Part shown: positions 34,365 to 45,639 of the stretch, in pieces
How the letters are laid out: the number at the start of each line of letters is the position of its first letter
Position numbering within the stretch: the stretch's first letter is position 1
Assembly (NCBI GenBank): GCA_023375785.1
Contig: SZWC01001206.1
Span: 75,463 to 139,462 of the forward strand
Length of the DNA: 64,000 nt
Direction of reading: 5' to 3'
Origin: Penium margaritaceum
Taxonomy: Eukaryota; Streptophyta; Zygnematophyceae; Desmidiales; Peniaceae
The notes under the pieces: model-generated
Told to the model about the DNA's origin: nothing
Databases searched by the model: none
What the model saw: the letters and a program-made list of their open reading frames with translations, nothing else
Made by a program: the position numbers and the translations under genes

Positions 34365-35330
34365 TTGTAATCCACAATGAGCACTTCATAAGAATTACTT
34401 CCTTTGTACTATGTCCTTAGCACCTGGTCTATTTTAAGCAAGGAGCTTACTTCTGGGGCTTAGACCAACCAACGCTTCCTTAGTGTCTATCTCTGGTGGA
34501 CAACTCTATTAGGAGTCGGAATTATAATGTAATGTAAAGGTAAGAATTGTAATGCACCACAGGCAACTGACAGGTACTTATAGTCCTAGATTCACTCACT
34601 AGCCTAGGCGTACATGTAGCTCCTTGTATGAGCCATGTTAGGGGAAATCTGAATTACATCATATTCCCTACCTACATGGAACTCTCTGTGGCACAAACTA
34701 CTAGGAAGGACCTTGGAATATTCTGAGATTTCTCTCAAAATCTTCTTGTACCTGTGTTGGTAACATTGGGAATTCGCCATTGTAGGGTTCAATGCAGTGA
34801 CCTCTTGCTTGAATGACTAGCTCTCAAATTTTTACGGTACAAGTTGTCTTAGGTAGTATATTCTGGCTATACTATCCACTTTAGACCAAGGGGACTTGCT
34901 CCAAAGATCAGTGACTTGTCATCTGGATCAGACTTAGGGAACTTACTTTAAGAGAGCAGTGCATACCTAGTCTGTCCTGTGCCTGTCCAAACTACACCTA
35001 ACAAGGTACATATCAGATCAACACTAAGAAGACCTACAAACTTGTATGTGATTTTAGAGGAACCTGAAAATTGGCTCGCCTAGTCATTCCTGTGTGTGCC
35101 CAAACAAAGTTCTCCATCAAAGGCATACACTAAGTGGATATGTGATTTTGTATCACATACAAGTTCACATATCCAGATAAGACTTAGGGGACTTCCTTCA
35201 AGGAAGCAGTGCACGCCTAGTCATTCCTGTGTGTGCCCAAACTTGAGGTATGGACAAGCGGAATTCCAGATCAGTAAACTCTCTTTTACAACTCTATCCA
35301 TTTGTAGTGAGATTTATTTTTTCTTCAACA
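34365..35330 (-). repeat. LTR of minus-strand copia H
   Basis: On the minus strand it starts TGTTGAAGAA at 35330, after purine-rich AGGCCAAGAT and the end of RNase H. Its middle and distal parts resemble the B LTR (TAGGTGCTAAGGACA-type block near 34430). The distal edge, next to gag, is approximate. Confidence 0.65.
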
Positions 35331-36703
35331 ATCTTGGCCTTAGTTTTTGTCCGTTGCGTTGACCCTACCGATTCTTGGGGCACCTATAGAGTGAAAGTTG
35401 CTCTCAAGCACCTTGATTATGCAATCTACAAGCATCTTCTTGGTCTCTAAGTATTCCATCTCCACACTCTCCTTTGCAGCCAAATTGCATGAGTTATAGT
35501 ACCTAATGTTGATGTGCTTTGTCCGCAAGGAGATGAAGTCATCCATTGCCAGTTTTTGGCACTCTTATTGTTGATCTCGACCAGTGGTGCTACTGTCGGT
35601 GGTGATTTCATCGCAGCAAGCAAGCTACATAGCCATTGTGTCTGCTTGCATGCTTTGGACAGCAATGTACTCTGCCTCAGGAGTGAAGAGGGAGACACCG
35701 TCCTACTTTCTTCTTCCCCCCGGGAGACAACACCACTATGCAGGAGGCACACAAAGCCCAATGTAAAACTTCCATCATCGATTCTTCTTCTCCAGTGAGC
35801 ATTGGTGTAGCACACAACGTGTAGCAAGTAAAATCCTTCTTGGCCTGCAAAGTGGAGTGCCATGTGTTGTGTCTTCTTTAGATAGCGCATGATGCGCTTC
35901 ACGGCTTGCCACTACTGTGGCCATGGATTGGCCACAATCCTTCTAACCTATCCCAGAGCACAGCAAATTTGAAGACGTGTTACTACCATGACATACATGA
36001 GGCTGCCAACAGTATAGAGGTAGAGAATTTTCTTCATCTCACACTGTTCTTCTTTTGTGTTGGGGCTCATGGAAGAGGAGACCTTGAATTCTATTGTCAT
36101 GGATGTGGTGATGGGCTTACAGTCTTTCATGTTGTAGCGCTTCGAGTCTCAATAATATGCTTGATCTGGTTCAACAAAATTGTTCCTGCTTCTCGGTTGA
36201 AGTGGACGGCTATCCCAAGGTAGAGCTCAAGAGGACCCATGTCCTTCATCTTGAACCCTCCAGTGTGATCGCACTTCAGCCTTTTCAACAGCTTGATTGA
36301 TTTCAAGCACATAATCAAGCCATCCATGTACACCGGAACCAGCATTAAGCCTTGCTCATTCTCTTGCACATGGACACTTGTGTCGTTCTGGTAGTGCATG
36401 AAGGTAAGCCCGGCCATGAAGCCATCCATCTCCTAGGGGCCTGTTCTAGCCCATAGTGCTATTTTGCAAGTCTGCATACCTTGCCCTGTGGAGCCCTGAC
36501 TCCCTTGGGCACTTCCATCACCCCTCTTCATCCAGCTTCCCATAATGAAACGTTATCTTGACATCCATCTTGAAACTCTTCCGGAGCACCCGCTTTGACT
36601 CTACCACGTGGGTGTTTGGGGGCCTGTCCACCAGAACCCATGTTCAGTTTTATTCAATGACATGAGTTTTCTGTCCACTTCCTCCTTCCACATGGCTACA
36701 TCT
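35331..36703 (-). pseudogene. Minus-strand copia H: RT-RNase H portion
   Basis: Minus-strand frames show RT then RNase H: WKEEVDRKLMSL-like RT start near 36690, DMGPLELYLGIAVHFNREAG near 36200-36240, KDCKPITTSM, VGSLMYVMVVTRL, CYTNAHWRRRIDDGS and NNKSA. Its upstream part is separated from it by element I: it resumes at 48308. Broken in many places, the oldest-looking element in the block. Confidence 0.75.
36699..36703 (+). repeat. Target duplication of element I (left)
   Basis: CATCT here and at 48308-48312, flanking the two outer LTR ends exactly. Confidence 0.85.
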
Positions 36704-37682
36704 TATTGAAGATTTGCCTCTTTCCATGCCCAAGTGCAGCACCGGGAGGTGCCAACGAGCCGCCATAGAGAGGAAATCGTCCACAGTTGGATCTAGCGAC
36801 TTGAGGATTGCTTGGATCCCAAGATGAAGAATGTTCCCTCAAATTTGATGCGTCATTTAATCCAGTCAAAGTTGTTCCACCAGAATCAGAAAAGTAACAA
36901 GGGAGATGTGAGCTTCCAAAGTTGGGTAGTGCACGACAGCTCTGGGAGTCAGCCGCAGTTCTACTGCCGGTGAATAATCAACCGTACCGAGTAACAAATA
37001 TCTATCTGGGGATTTTTCTCCCGAGGTGTCTGGTCAATGATCCGCCGGATGTCAGTCGTGCAAATTGTTACCGAGGGACAGCCAAAATTCTGGCTCTGCA
37101 TCCGGAACTCAGTAGTACATTTTGTTCCTTGGGGACTTTGTCAAAATTCTTCCTAGAGGTCTGCAAATCGGTTTCAACCCGCGTCATTCCCCATCACCAA
37201 ACTTGATGATTAACTCATCTAAACAGACCCCAAAGGCACAAGGGAAACCACCACTATATGTAGGGACACATGTGCCGCCAATATGGCATTTTCATGGATC
37301 CTTGATGTCCGAGGGCGCTTTGGCGCGCAACGTGGTGTGCGCTACCAACTGAGCACCTGGTTTAGGGTGCCGCGCTTTGGTTAACGTAGCAGGAGCTACA
37401 GTGATCACAATTGTACACAATTTGGTGTGTTAGAGAGCTCATGACTATGGCTACAAATTTTTAGATGTTTTACATGCTTAAAAAAGCAAAATTATGTTTT
37501 CCCTTTGCAAAGGTGACTGTCTCATAACTCCCTTCCACTCCCAGAAACAGAACGCGAGGCGACAAAAAAGCCCACTCTTGTATTCAGAACCGACATGCAA
37601 AAACAAAGAAAGGCGTGAACACCAAGTACAGACCTGTTGGGGCATGTTAGAACTGCCTCCACTTGGTGGTCATTTTTTGAAA
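36704..37682 (+). repeat. 5' LTR of element I
   Basis: Co-linear with 47320-48307. Shared landmarks: CATGCCCAAGTG, GAATAATCAACC near 36970/47590, and TTAGAACTGCCTC near 37647/48271. Ends shortly before the primer site. Confidence 0.82.
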
Positions 37683-37684
37683 GA

Positions 37685-37702
37685 GGGTTATGGACCCACC
37701 AC
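37685..37702 (+). other. Primer-binding site of I, half-tRNA type
   Basis: GGGTTATGGACCCACCAC matches the complement of the plant initiator tRNA-Met anticodon arm (GGGTTATGGGCCCACCAC) at 17 of 18 bases. This is the clearest case in the window. Confidence 0.82.
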
Positions 37703-37799
37703 CCTTATTAGTCTACACATTGCTCACCATTTTTTATGTGGCGGACAGGATTTTTGTCGAGGACAACATTGTCGTCACAATTTGAGGTCACAGAGTGAA

Positions 37800-38615
37800 A
37801 GACTGCAAAAATGGCGCAAAAGGAGACACAACCTTTCTAGAAGAATGCAAGCCGCCCTAGCTACGGGCTATGGGAGTGGAACTTTGATTTGCACCTTGCG
37901 CACAAGGGGCTACTCAAGGTCATGAATGGAATGAAATTCCTCAACAAAGTAATGGTGACATAAGCACAGAAGGATGCCTTCGCAAAAGACACAAAAGTGC
38001 TCATCTTACAGGTGGCCGGGATGGCTGAGTTGTAGTAGGGATACTTTGAGGGCTATAAGTTGGCAATTGCGGCTTGGCAGAAATGCTTTCCCATCCATGG
38101 CAAACAAAACATTTGCAATGAATCGAATCTTGACTGTGAGGATGGAGGAAAGAGATGATGTCACCTCCACCATGCGGTCGATCAATTCACTCGCCTCAAA
38201 ATACAACAAGGTGGTGTGGAAAATTGACATGCAGCTGCAGGCCACGCCCCTCCTCATGGCCCTTCCTGACAGTTGGAGCCCTCTCATCACCGTCTTGGGA
38301 GGATGGACACAGGAGAAGCTCACCTTTAGTGTGGTTGCACAGTTCATCCACAACGAGACAAGGTGACGGAGCTGCGGGAAGTCCTTATCATCCTCATCGG
38401 TCCTCATCACCAAAACACATGGTGGAAAACGTAGGGGCAAGGGAGGTGGTGGAAATAATGGCGGCAAGAAAGGAACCAAGAAGGGTGTGTACCAAAACTT
38501 CAGCAAGGAGGGCCACTGAGCCCGTGAGTGCACCAAGGAGGAAAAGGCTGGAGGAAAGGATGCCAAAGAGAAGAAGGCGCTTCTCAATGGCACTCAAAAC
38601 CATTACCTCAAGAAG
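37800..38615 (+). pseudogene. Gag remnant of element I
   Basis: Readable: HLAHKGLLKVMNGMKFLNK near 37896, LMALPDSWSPLITVLGGW near 38256, and FIHNETR near 38343. A knuckle-like, Lys-rich end lies near 38500-38600. J follows immediately. Broken. Confidence 0.72.
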
Positions 38616-39050
38616 TTTTGATAGTTTTTTGCCCTTTTTCAGTATTTTAGGACGGATCATGAATGCCCTACCCCTTGTGGAGATATGATCCTTTGATCTG
38701 TTGTGATGTGACTCAAATATGCTCTACCTCATGTGAGACATGAATTGTGATTACACAATGTCGGTGAGTGGCTACCTTGGCTATTTTGTTGATTCGGCCA
38801 AGTTAGAGGTCATGAGTTCAATCCTGGCCCCATGCACATCTTGTTTTCTATGGAAGCTACCAAGAAAGAAAGTCAGTAGCTTGTTGGATGCTTCATGGTT
38901 GGTCTGTTACTATGATACTTACGTGTCCAGCCCACAGTGCAAATCTATTGGTGATGTGGCTGGTTCAGGCCACTTCCCAGGAATGTGCTTTGGAGTTCTA
39001 GGACTTGACAGAAAACCATAAAGGACTTGTCTTACATTATGATGAATGAA
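38616..39050 (+). repeat. 5' LTR of J (partial)
   Basis: Co-linear with the first ~440 bp of 43285-43933, then gag-like sequence follows. A weak tRNA-like pair lies inside: TGGCTACCTTGG at 38769 and AGTTCAATCCT at 38815 (46 nt apart), with an inverted CTTGGC...GCCAAG between. Confidence 0.75.
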
Positions 39051-39059
39051 CCCTTGCTT

Positions 39060-39810
39060 GAGATCATCATGGATGATAGATATCTACTAGGATATACTGA
39101 CGGAACTATCCAAGCACTAAAAGAGGAGGGTGCTGACCTTGTGGCATGGGTCAAGCTCAACAAGAAGGATCTCGCCATTCTTGTGTCCTCCATACAACCC
39201 TCACTCCTTTCACACATCAACGGTTGTACACTGGCAGCCGCGACAAATGCCAATTTTGGCAAGGTGTTTCATTCCTCCTCACTTGCCAACCGTCTCTTCA
39301 TTCTACAAAACCTTATTAGCATGAGGCTTGGTGAAGAGGAGGATATCTCCATCTTTATGCAAAAGTTTGAGATGCTCTCGCAATAAGCCACCGCCATGGG
39401 GTGGGACCCGAAATCCGATATGCAGGCCATGATTTATCTGATGACGCTACTTGAAAGCTGGGGCCCCATGATAACGGTGATTGGAGGGTGGACTGAAGAT
39501 CTAGTTTCCTACACCATTGTCTCCAAGTATGTGCAGAATGAAGCCATGCGTTGTAGCAGCAGTGAAGAAAACATGGCTGCCATTGCCTCACGGAGCACCG
39601 CCACCTCCCAAAATACATGCTCCTTTGGGTAGAAGGAAAAGAACAGCACTGGCAGCAGGAGAAGAGGTACAAAGTGCCGACAAAACTGCCATAACTGAGG
39701 CAAGGCTGGACACTGGGCTCGAGAGTGCCGTGCACGCACGAGCAAGGGAGGAGACAAAGATGAATGGAGAGGGGGAAATGGTGGAAAAGATCCGACAAGC
39801 TTGATGGCTG
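39060..39810 (+). pseudogene. Gag remnant of J
   Basis: Readable: IIMDDRYLLGYTDG near 39066, LLSHINGCTLAAATNANFGK near 39200, LLESWGPMITVIGGW near 39447, YVQNEAMRCSSSE near 39529, and a zinc-knuckle-like AGHWARECRA near 39705. Same type as the gag of C. Broken. Confidence 0.76.
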
Positions 39811-39849
39811 AGTGTCCCTCCAACAAAGGAAGGGTGATACTCAGGCCAC

Positions 39850-41360
39850 AACCTTACGACCTTGAGTCTGGCACAAACAAGCACACCACTTACAAGAAGA
39901 GAGACTTCATCTCTCTTGCTCCATGTAACAAGAACTTCAGAGTTTGCCAATAACAAGGTTAAGGCAACGGAGGAGATTGGTGACAAGCTGGTCACGGTGG
40001 GTGTAAACGTTGGAGATTCTGGCCTCAAGCTAGAGGGGATGGTGTACTTGCCCTCCTTCACAGCCAACCTGCTCTCCATCTCCAAGATAATTGGCCATGG
40101 CATGACAGTGGTCTTCAAAGAGAAGGAAGTGGTGATAGTTCCTACCAAGGACATCAACATCTCCTACTCTGCCAAGAAAGTTATTGCACAGGTTCCACGC
40201 GTTGATGGACTCTACGTCTTGTAGACCAAAATGACAACTTCAACGGCTGAATCTTTGGTTGGCAGTGATGACGAGGAGAGTAGCGATACAAACTCAGATG
40301 AGGAAGGAAACGTTGGAACAATGGAAGCAATGGCAGCAGATGACTTGGCACTAAAAAGTGCAAGCAAATACAACCACCAGGGTTGTTCATTGTAGCATGT
40401 GCACATCCTCTGAGAACCTACGGCACAGGCGCTTTGGGCACGTGGCTCATTGCACATTGGAGCTCATGGGAAAGCAAGAGCTAGTGCATGGGATAGAGCT
40501 AGATGATGAGGCGGAGGGAGCCGGGGTCATGTGTGAGCCATGTCTTCAAGGCAAGGTAAAAAAGGAAACCCTTCAAGGGCAATGGCACGCGTGCTCTTGC
40601 ACCTCTTTTTCTCATCCACTCTGGTGTGTGTGGTCCCTTTCGTATACCATCAAATGGAGGTAGCATATATTTCCTCACATGCATCGACGACAACAGCCAA
40701 AAAGTCTGGTTATACTTTTTGGAAAAGAAAAGTGAGGCAAAGGAGAATCTGCAGGCCTTTGTTGCTTTCGTTGAGCGGCAGAGTGGAAAGAAGGTGAAGG
40801 CATTCAGGATAGACCATGGGGGAGAGTACAAAGCCTGCAGGGAGTGGCTCAAGTTGTAGGGCATTTAACAAGAGAAAACTACTCCCTACTCATCTCAAAG
40901 CAACGGCATAGCAGAGAGGATGAACCAGACCCTCGTGGGAATGACAACCTGCATGCTTTTTTATGCCAAGCTGCATCCAAGGTTTTTGGAAGAAGCACCA
41001 CGTACAGCTACCTATCTTGTGAATCTCACACCTACAGCAGCTATGCAAAGGAGAGGCAAGAAGAAGCAGACACAATAGCTGAAGACGCCTTGAGAAGCAT
41101 GGTTAGGCAGGAAGCCCGACACCTCCCACCTCAAGGTGTTTGGTTGCATCGTCGTTTCCAAGGTCCACGCCAATGAGGGCCCTGGAAAGCTTGATGCAAG
41201 AGCACGATAGTGCGTTATCATCAGTTATGACACTACCCACAAATCTTATTGCCTATTGGACCGAGGAGCCAAGAAGGTCATCCATAGCAAAGATGAGGAT
41301 TTCCATGAAATTTCTTCGAGTAAGGGAGAGCTTCTCTAACTTGAGAACACTCCAAAACAG
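39850..41360 (+). pseudogene. Protease-integrase remnant of J
   Basis: Protease region: GDKLVTVGVNVG near 39980 and MVYLPSFTANLLSISKI near 40038. Pre-integrase: LRHRRFGHVAHCTLELMGKQ near 40420. Integrase core: FLTCIDDNSQKVWLYFLEKK near 40668, DHGGEYKACREWL near 40810, and a segment matching NLTPTAAM near 41020. Broken. Confidence 0.78.
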
Positions 41361-41659
41361 GGAGAGTGGCTGACTCCCCTGGAGGAGGGAGACAAAACAC
41401 CAACAAAATGGCATGGGATGGGTGCTACAACAGGGAGAGGAGCTCATGAAGATGAATTGGAGGAATCAGACTCTGATTTGGACGTAACCAATCCTCCGAA
41501 ACATGAAGGAGAGGCCTCTCCAATCATCAAGAATGAACCAGACCTTCAGCATCCACATCAACAGCACCAGCCACCAGGTTCAAGGAGAATTTCACGCCTC
41601 AAAGTACCTCGACAACATTACGACACGGATAGGGGTGAATGGAAAGGCTTCAACTAATC

Positions 41660-43252
41660 ACTCGTGGTTCAAGAGGAGCCAACGTTTGTTGCAGAGGCAC
41701 TCACTCGGCCTGACAAAGCAGAGTGGGACAAAGCAATTTGCAGTTAACTCAGCTCCATTGAGGAGAATGGGACATGGGTGTTGGAGGACAGACCTGTTGA
41801 GGCTCATGTTCTGGGGTCCAAGTGGGTACTTTAAGTAAAAAGGAAATAGGATGGCAAGATAGACATGTACAAGGCACGGGAGGTAGCAAAGGGATTCTTC
41901 CAAAGGCTTGGCGCAGAGTACGATGAGATATTTGCCCCCGTTGTGATGTTTGCTTCCATCCGGTCGATGCTTGCCATTGCTGCTTTTGAGAACATGGAGG
42001 GCCACGAGATGGATGGCAAGACAACCTTCCTTAACGGCAAACTTGACAAGGAGGTACTGATGGAGGTTTCGGAGGGAGTTGATGCTCCCGAGGGCAAGGT
42101 GTGCAGATTGGTGAAGGCACTCTATGGGCTGAAACAAGCTCCAAGACTTTGGTACCAGGAGGTGGACATGTTCATGGCCAGGGAGTCCTTCATGCAACGC
42201 GAAAATAACCCTAGCTTGTACGTTCATGAGAGCGACAAAGGTACTATGTTGGTTGCCTTGTAGGTTAATCACCTGATTCTATGCTTTTCTTCGACTTAGC
42301 TGCTAGACAATCTCAAGGGGCAGCTGAGTAGCAGATTTGAGATGAAGGACATGGGTCCTCTTGACTTCTATCTTGGAATGGCCATCAAGCGCAACAGAGC
42401 AGCACGTACCATTAGCCTGTACCAGAAAAAAACATTTAACTCATCCTCAAACAATATGACGTGGCAGATAGGATGCATGCATGCATACCCATGAGCTCGG
42501 AGTGCAAACTCTCCACCTCCATGTCCCCATCCAACGAAGCAGAGAAAACTGACATGACAGGTATCCCATATCAGTCTGCAGTGGGCAGTCTGATGTATGC
42601 CATGGCCGCCACCTGACCAGATCTAGCCCATGCTGTTGGGCAGGTGAGCTCGTTTGTGGCCAATCCCAGTCCCCTTCATTGGCAGGCCGTGAAGCACATC
42701 ATGCGCTACCTCCAAGGGACAAGGCACGTGGGGCTCTAGTTTGGAGGTATTTCTGGATCCGTGCCACTCTGCATCATGTGCTACACCGGTGCTGATTGGG
42801 GAGGGAACATCGATGACTGAAAACCTACCTCTGGCTTTGTGTGTATGCTGAATGGACGTGGAGTTAGTTGGGCGAGTCACAAGAAGGAATGTGTCTCTTT
42901 GTCAACAGTTGAAGCTGAGTACATTGCCTTGGCTGAGGTATGTAAACCAATGTGGTGGCTACGAAGCTTGCTCTCTGAGATGAAGGTACGAGCAACGGCA
43001 ACGGTCATCAAGATCGACAACATGAGCGTGATTGATATGTCTAAGAACCCCGTCCGGTCTAGGCACACAAAGCACATTGAGATGTGCTACCACTATGCTC
43101 GAGATTTGGTCTACAACCAGCCTTTGGAGCTTGAGTATGTCGGTACCAAGTTGAACCGGGATGACATGCTCACAAAGCCACTCGACAAGGATCTTCATCA
43201 GGCGGGCAGGCAAGGCATCGGCATGGTCAACGCAAGTGATGATGACCGATGA
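41660..43252 (+). pseudogene. RT-RNase H remnant of J
   Basis: RT: FAPVVMFASIRSMLAIAAF near 41932, KTTFLNGKLDKEVLMEV near 42019, LVKALYGLKQAPRLWYQEVD near 42109, DMGPLDFYLGMAI near 42347. RNase H: GVSWASHKKECVSLSTVEAE near 42861, IDNMSVIDMSKNPVRSRHTK near 43014, and LNRDDMLTKPLDKDLHQAGR near 43153. Ends ~30 bp before the polypurine tract. Broken. Confidence 0.82.
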
Positions 43253-43268
43253 TGCTCAATGACGCAAG

Positions 43269-43284
43269 GTGCAAGGGAGAGATT
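43269..43284 (+). other. Polypurine tract of J
   Basis: GTGCAAGGGAGAGATT immediately before the TGTTGAC start of the 3' LTR. Confidence 0.75.
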
Positions 43285-43933
43285 TGTTGACAATTTTGGC
43301 CCCTTCTTTAGTGTTTTAGGATGGATCAGGAATGCTCTGCCCCTTGTGGAGGTATGACCTTCAGATCCACTGTGATGTGACTCAACTATGCTCTGTCTCA
43401 TGTGGGATATGGCCTGTGAGTACACAATGTGGGTGAGTGGTTACCTTGGCCATTTTCTTGATTTGGCCAAGTTAGAGGTCATGAGTTTGATCGTGGTCGC
43501 ATGCACATCTTGTTTGCTATGGAACATTCCAAGAAAGAAAGTCCGTAGCTTGTTGGACACTGCATGGTTGGCCTGTCACCTTGGTACTGGGATGCTTATG
43601 TGTCAAGCCCAAATTACGAGTCTATTGGTGATGTGGCTGGTTCAGGCCACTTCCCAAGAATGTGCTTTGGAGCTCTACGACTGGACAGAAAACTATGAAA
43701 GGAATTGTCTTGCATGCTGATCAATCAACCTTTGCTTGATGCTCTTTGGATATTGACAACTAGAGCTCTTCTTGAGATGCAGTGCTAAGGCGCTAGCACT
43801 CTTGAAGGTGAGGTGTCTGCCTGATTAAGTTTGGGTGCAGGATACATGTCAACAAAGGAAGAAGGCCTAAAAACCTTTGTGAGAGTTTTTGTTTTGCGGC
43901 TTCTTTGCAAGAGTTATTAGCTCAGTAGCTAAC
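43285..43933 (+). repeat. 3' LTR of J
   Basis: 649 bp, TGTTGAC...CTAACA, followed by the right target duplication AGAAG. The tRNA-like box B resemblance seen in the 5' copy is weaker here. Confidence 0.85.
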
Positions 43934-45260
43934 AAGAAGGACAACTGGCGATGCTTTGAGTCCGGAGCAAAGGAGCGTACCCAGGCCAAGAAGGTTGTAT
44001 TCATCAAGTACACCAAGTCCAGCAAGTCCACGGTGGATGCAAATGACAAGGTCGAGACGGCGGCTGGCCAAGGAGACGTGGACGTGGAGATGGGGGTTGG
44101 TTGGAAATCGTTGCCGTAAGTCATGAAGTACATGGAGCTTGCACCTGGCCTGGCTTAGATGCTATGTGTCAGCCGCTTGACCGACAAGGGATACAAGGCG
44201 CTCTTCAGGAGAAAGTGGGTAGTCGTACAGAAGGACGGTGATGGGAAGCCCATGCTGGAGGCTAAGCGCAAGGGAGGCCTCTACATTGTGGAGACAAAGG
44301 TGATCCCTGCAGGGAGAAATTCAGCACACTTGTAGGAACGTAACGTCAACCTGACCAAAGGAGGAGGAGTTGACATGCAGCTGTACCATCGACAACTAGA
44401 GCATTCTTCACCTACATTTGTGAAGGAGATGGCGACGCGCGACATGTTATGCAACCTCATCATTAATAGTGCGGAAGAGGCAACTGATGTACCAAAGCAT
44501 TAAAATTACAAGCCTTGCATTTTGGGCAAGGCGGAATAGAAACCGTTGAATGAGAATGTGAATCGCGCCTTAGATCTACTCAAGGTCGTGCACAACGATG
44601 TATGTGGACTATTCAAGACAGTGTCAAAGAGCGGCACGTGTTACATTGTCACCTTCATTGATGACTACAGCAAAAAAATCTATGTGTACTTCATGAAGTG
44701 GAAAGGAAAGACCTTGGATCGACTGAAGGAGTATGTCACCGTAGTGGAGAGGCAGACTGACCGAAAGTTTAGAGCGCTATGTAGCAACAATGACGGAGAG
44801 TACCTGGACTGTAGCAAGTACGTGAAGCAGCAGGGTGTAAGATGGGAACAACCTACGCCATTTTTGCCTCAGTGAAATGGGATGGCGGAGAAGGCAAACC
44901 AGACGCTACTGAATATGGTATGGACCATGTTGGTGGATGCGGAATTTCCTCCAAGCTTCTGGATAGAAGCTGTGTATACGGCAAGCTGCACCATCAAACT
45001 CACTCCTACAGCAGTGCTGAAGGGGAAGAGCGACTTGAAGATGCCGCGGTATGTTTGGACCGGGCGCAAGCCAATAGTGGCACACGTGAAAGTGTTTGAT
45101 TGCAAGGTGCACACGATGGTGTAGGCTAGGCAGAGGCACAAGAGCAAACTAGAGCCGTGGACAGTGTCGTATCTCTTCCTTGGCTAAGAGAGTACGCATG
45201 GCATAGTGGATGTACGCCATGTGCAACGAGGAGGTAACTCACAGCTTAGATATTGATTTT
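43934..45260 (+). pseudogene. Protease-integrase remnant of element I
   Basis: Starts at the protease region just right of J, co-linear with the gag left of J. Readable: VSRLTDKGYKALF near 44170, LLKVVHNDVCGLFKTVSKSG near 44575, FIDDYSKKIYVYFMKWKGK near 44655, NNDGEYLDCSKYVKQQG near 44787, WTGRKPIVAHVKVFDCKVH near 45056. Broken. Confidence 0.76.
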
Positions 45261-45639
45261 GACGAGTAGTAGAGTTACATTAGCAGAAACAATGTGGACG
45301 TGGTGGAATCTCCAAAGACGTGGGAGTGGTTGCAGCTCCTTGAGTATAAGAACAAGCTGGCGGACGCCAAAGTTGAGGATGCGGCATCACAGCCCAAAGG
45401 TGCACTAGTGGTGGTAGCCAACGCAGAGGACTCCAATGACGATCAAGTTGATGAGGAGATGCACCATTCGGCTAATGTTTTGCCCAAGCTCGAGAGATCC
45501 TTGGGGAGCCGTCCAGTGGATGTCTCATGAGAGCATGCATAGTTTGAGGGATTGCAGAAGAGCGATGATACGCCACCAAAACTGCCACACCGTAGTGGGA
45601 GGCAGCAGAAAGCGGGGAAGCGCTTCAATGCAAGCAACG

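Larger units (their letters stand above)
38616..43933 (+). mobile_element. Ty1/copia element J, nested in I
   Basis: Flanked by AGAAG at 38611-38615 and 43934-43938. The 3' LTR is 43285-43933 (TGTTGAC...CTAACA). Parts: partial 5' LTR, gag, protease, integrase, RT, RNase H, polypurine tract, 3' LTR. No primer site was seen. The LTRs differ by ~15% over 260 bp by eye, younger than I. Roughly ten or more breaks. Confidence 0.88.
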
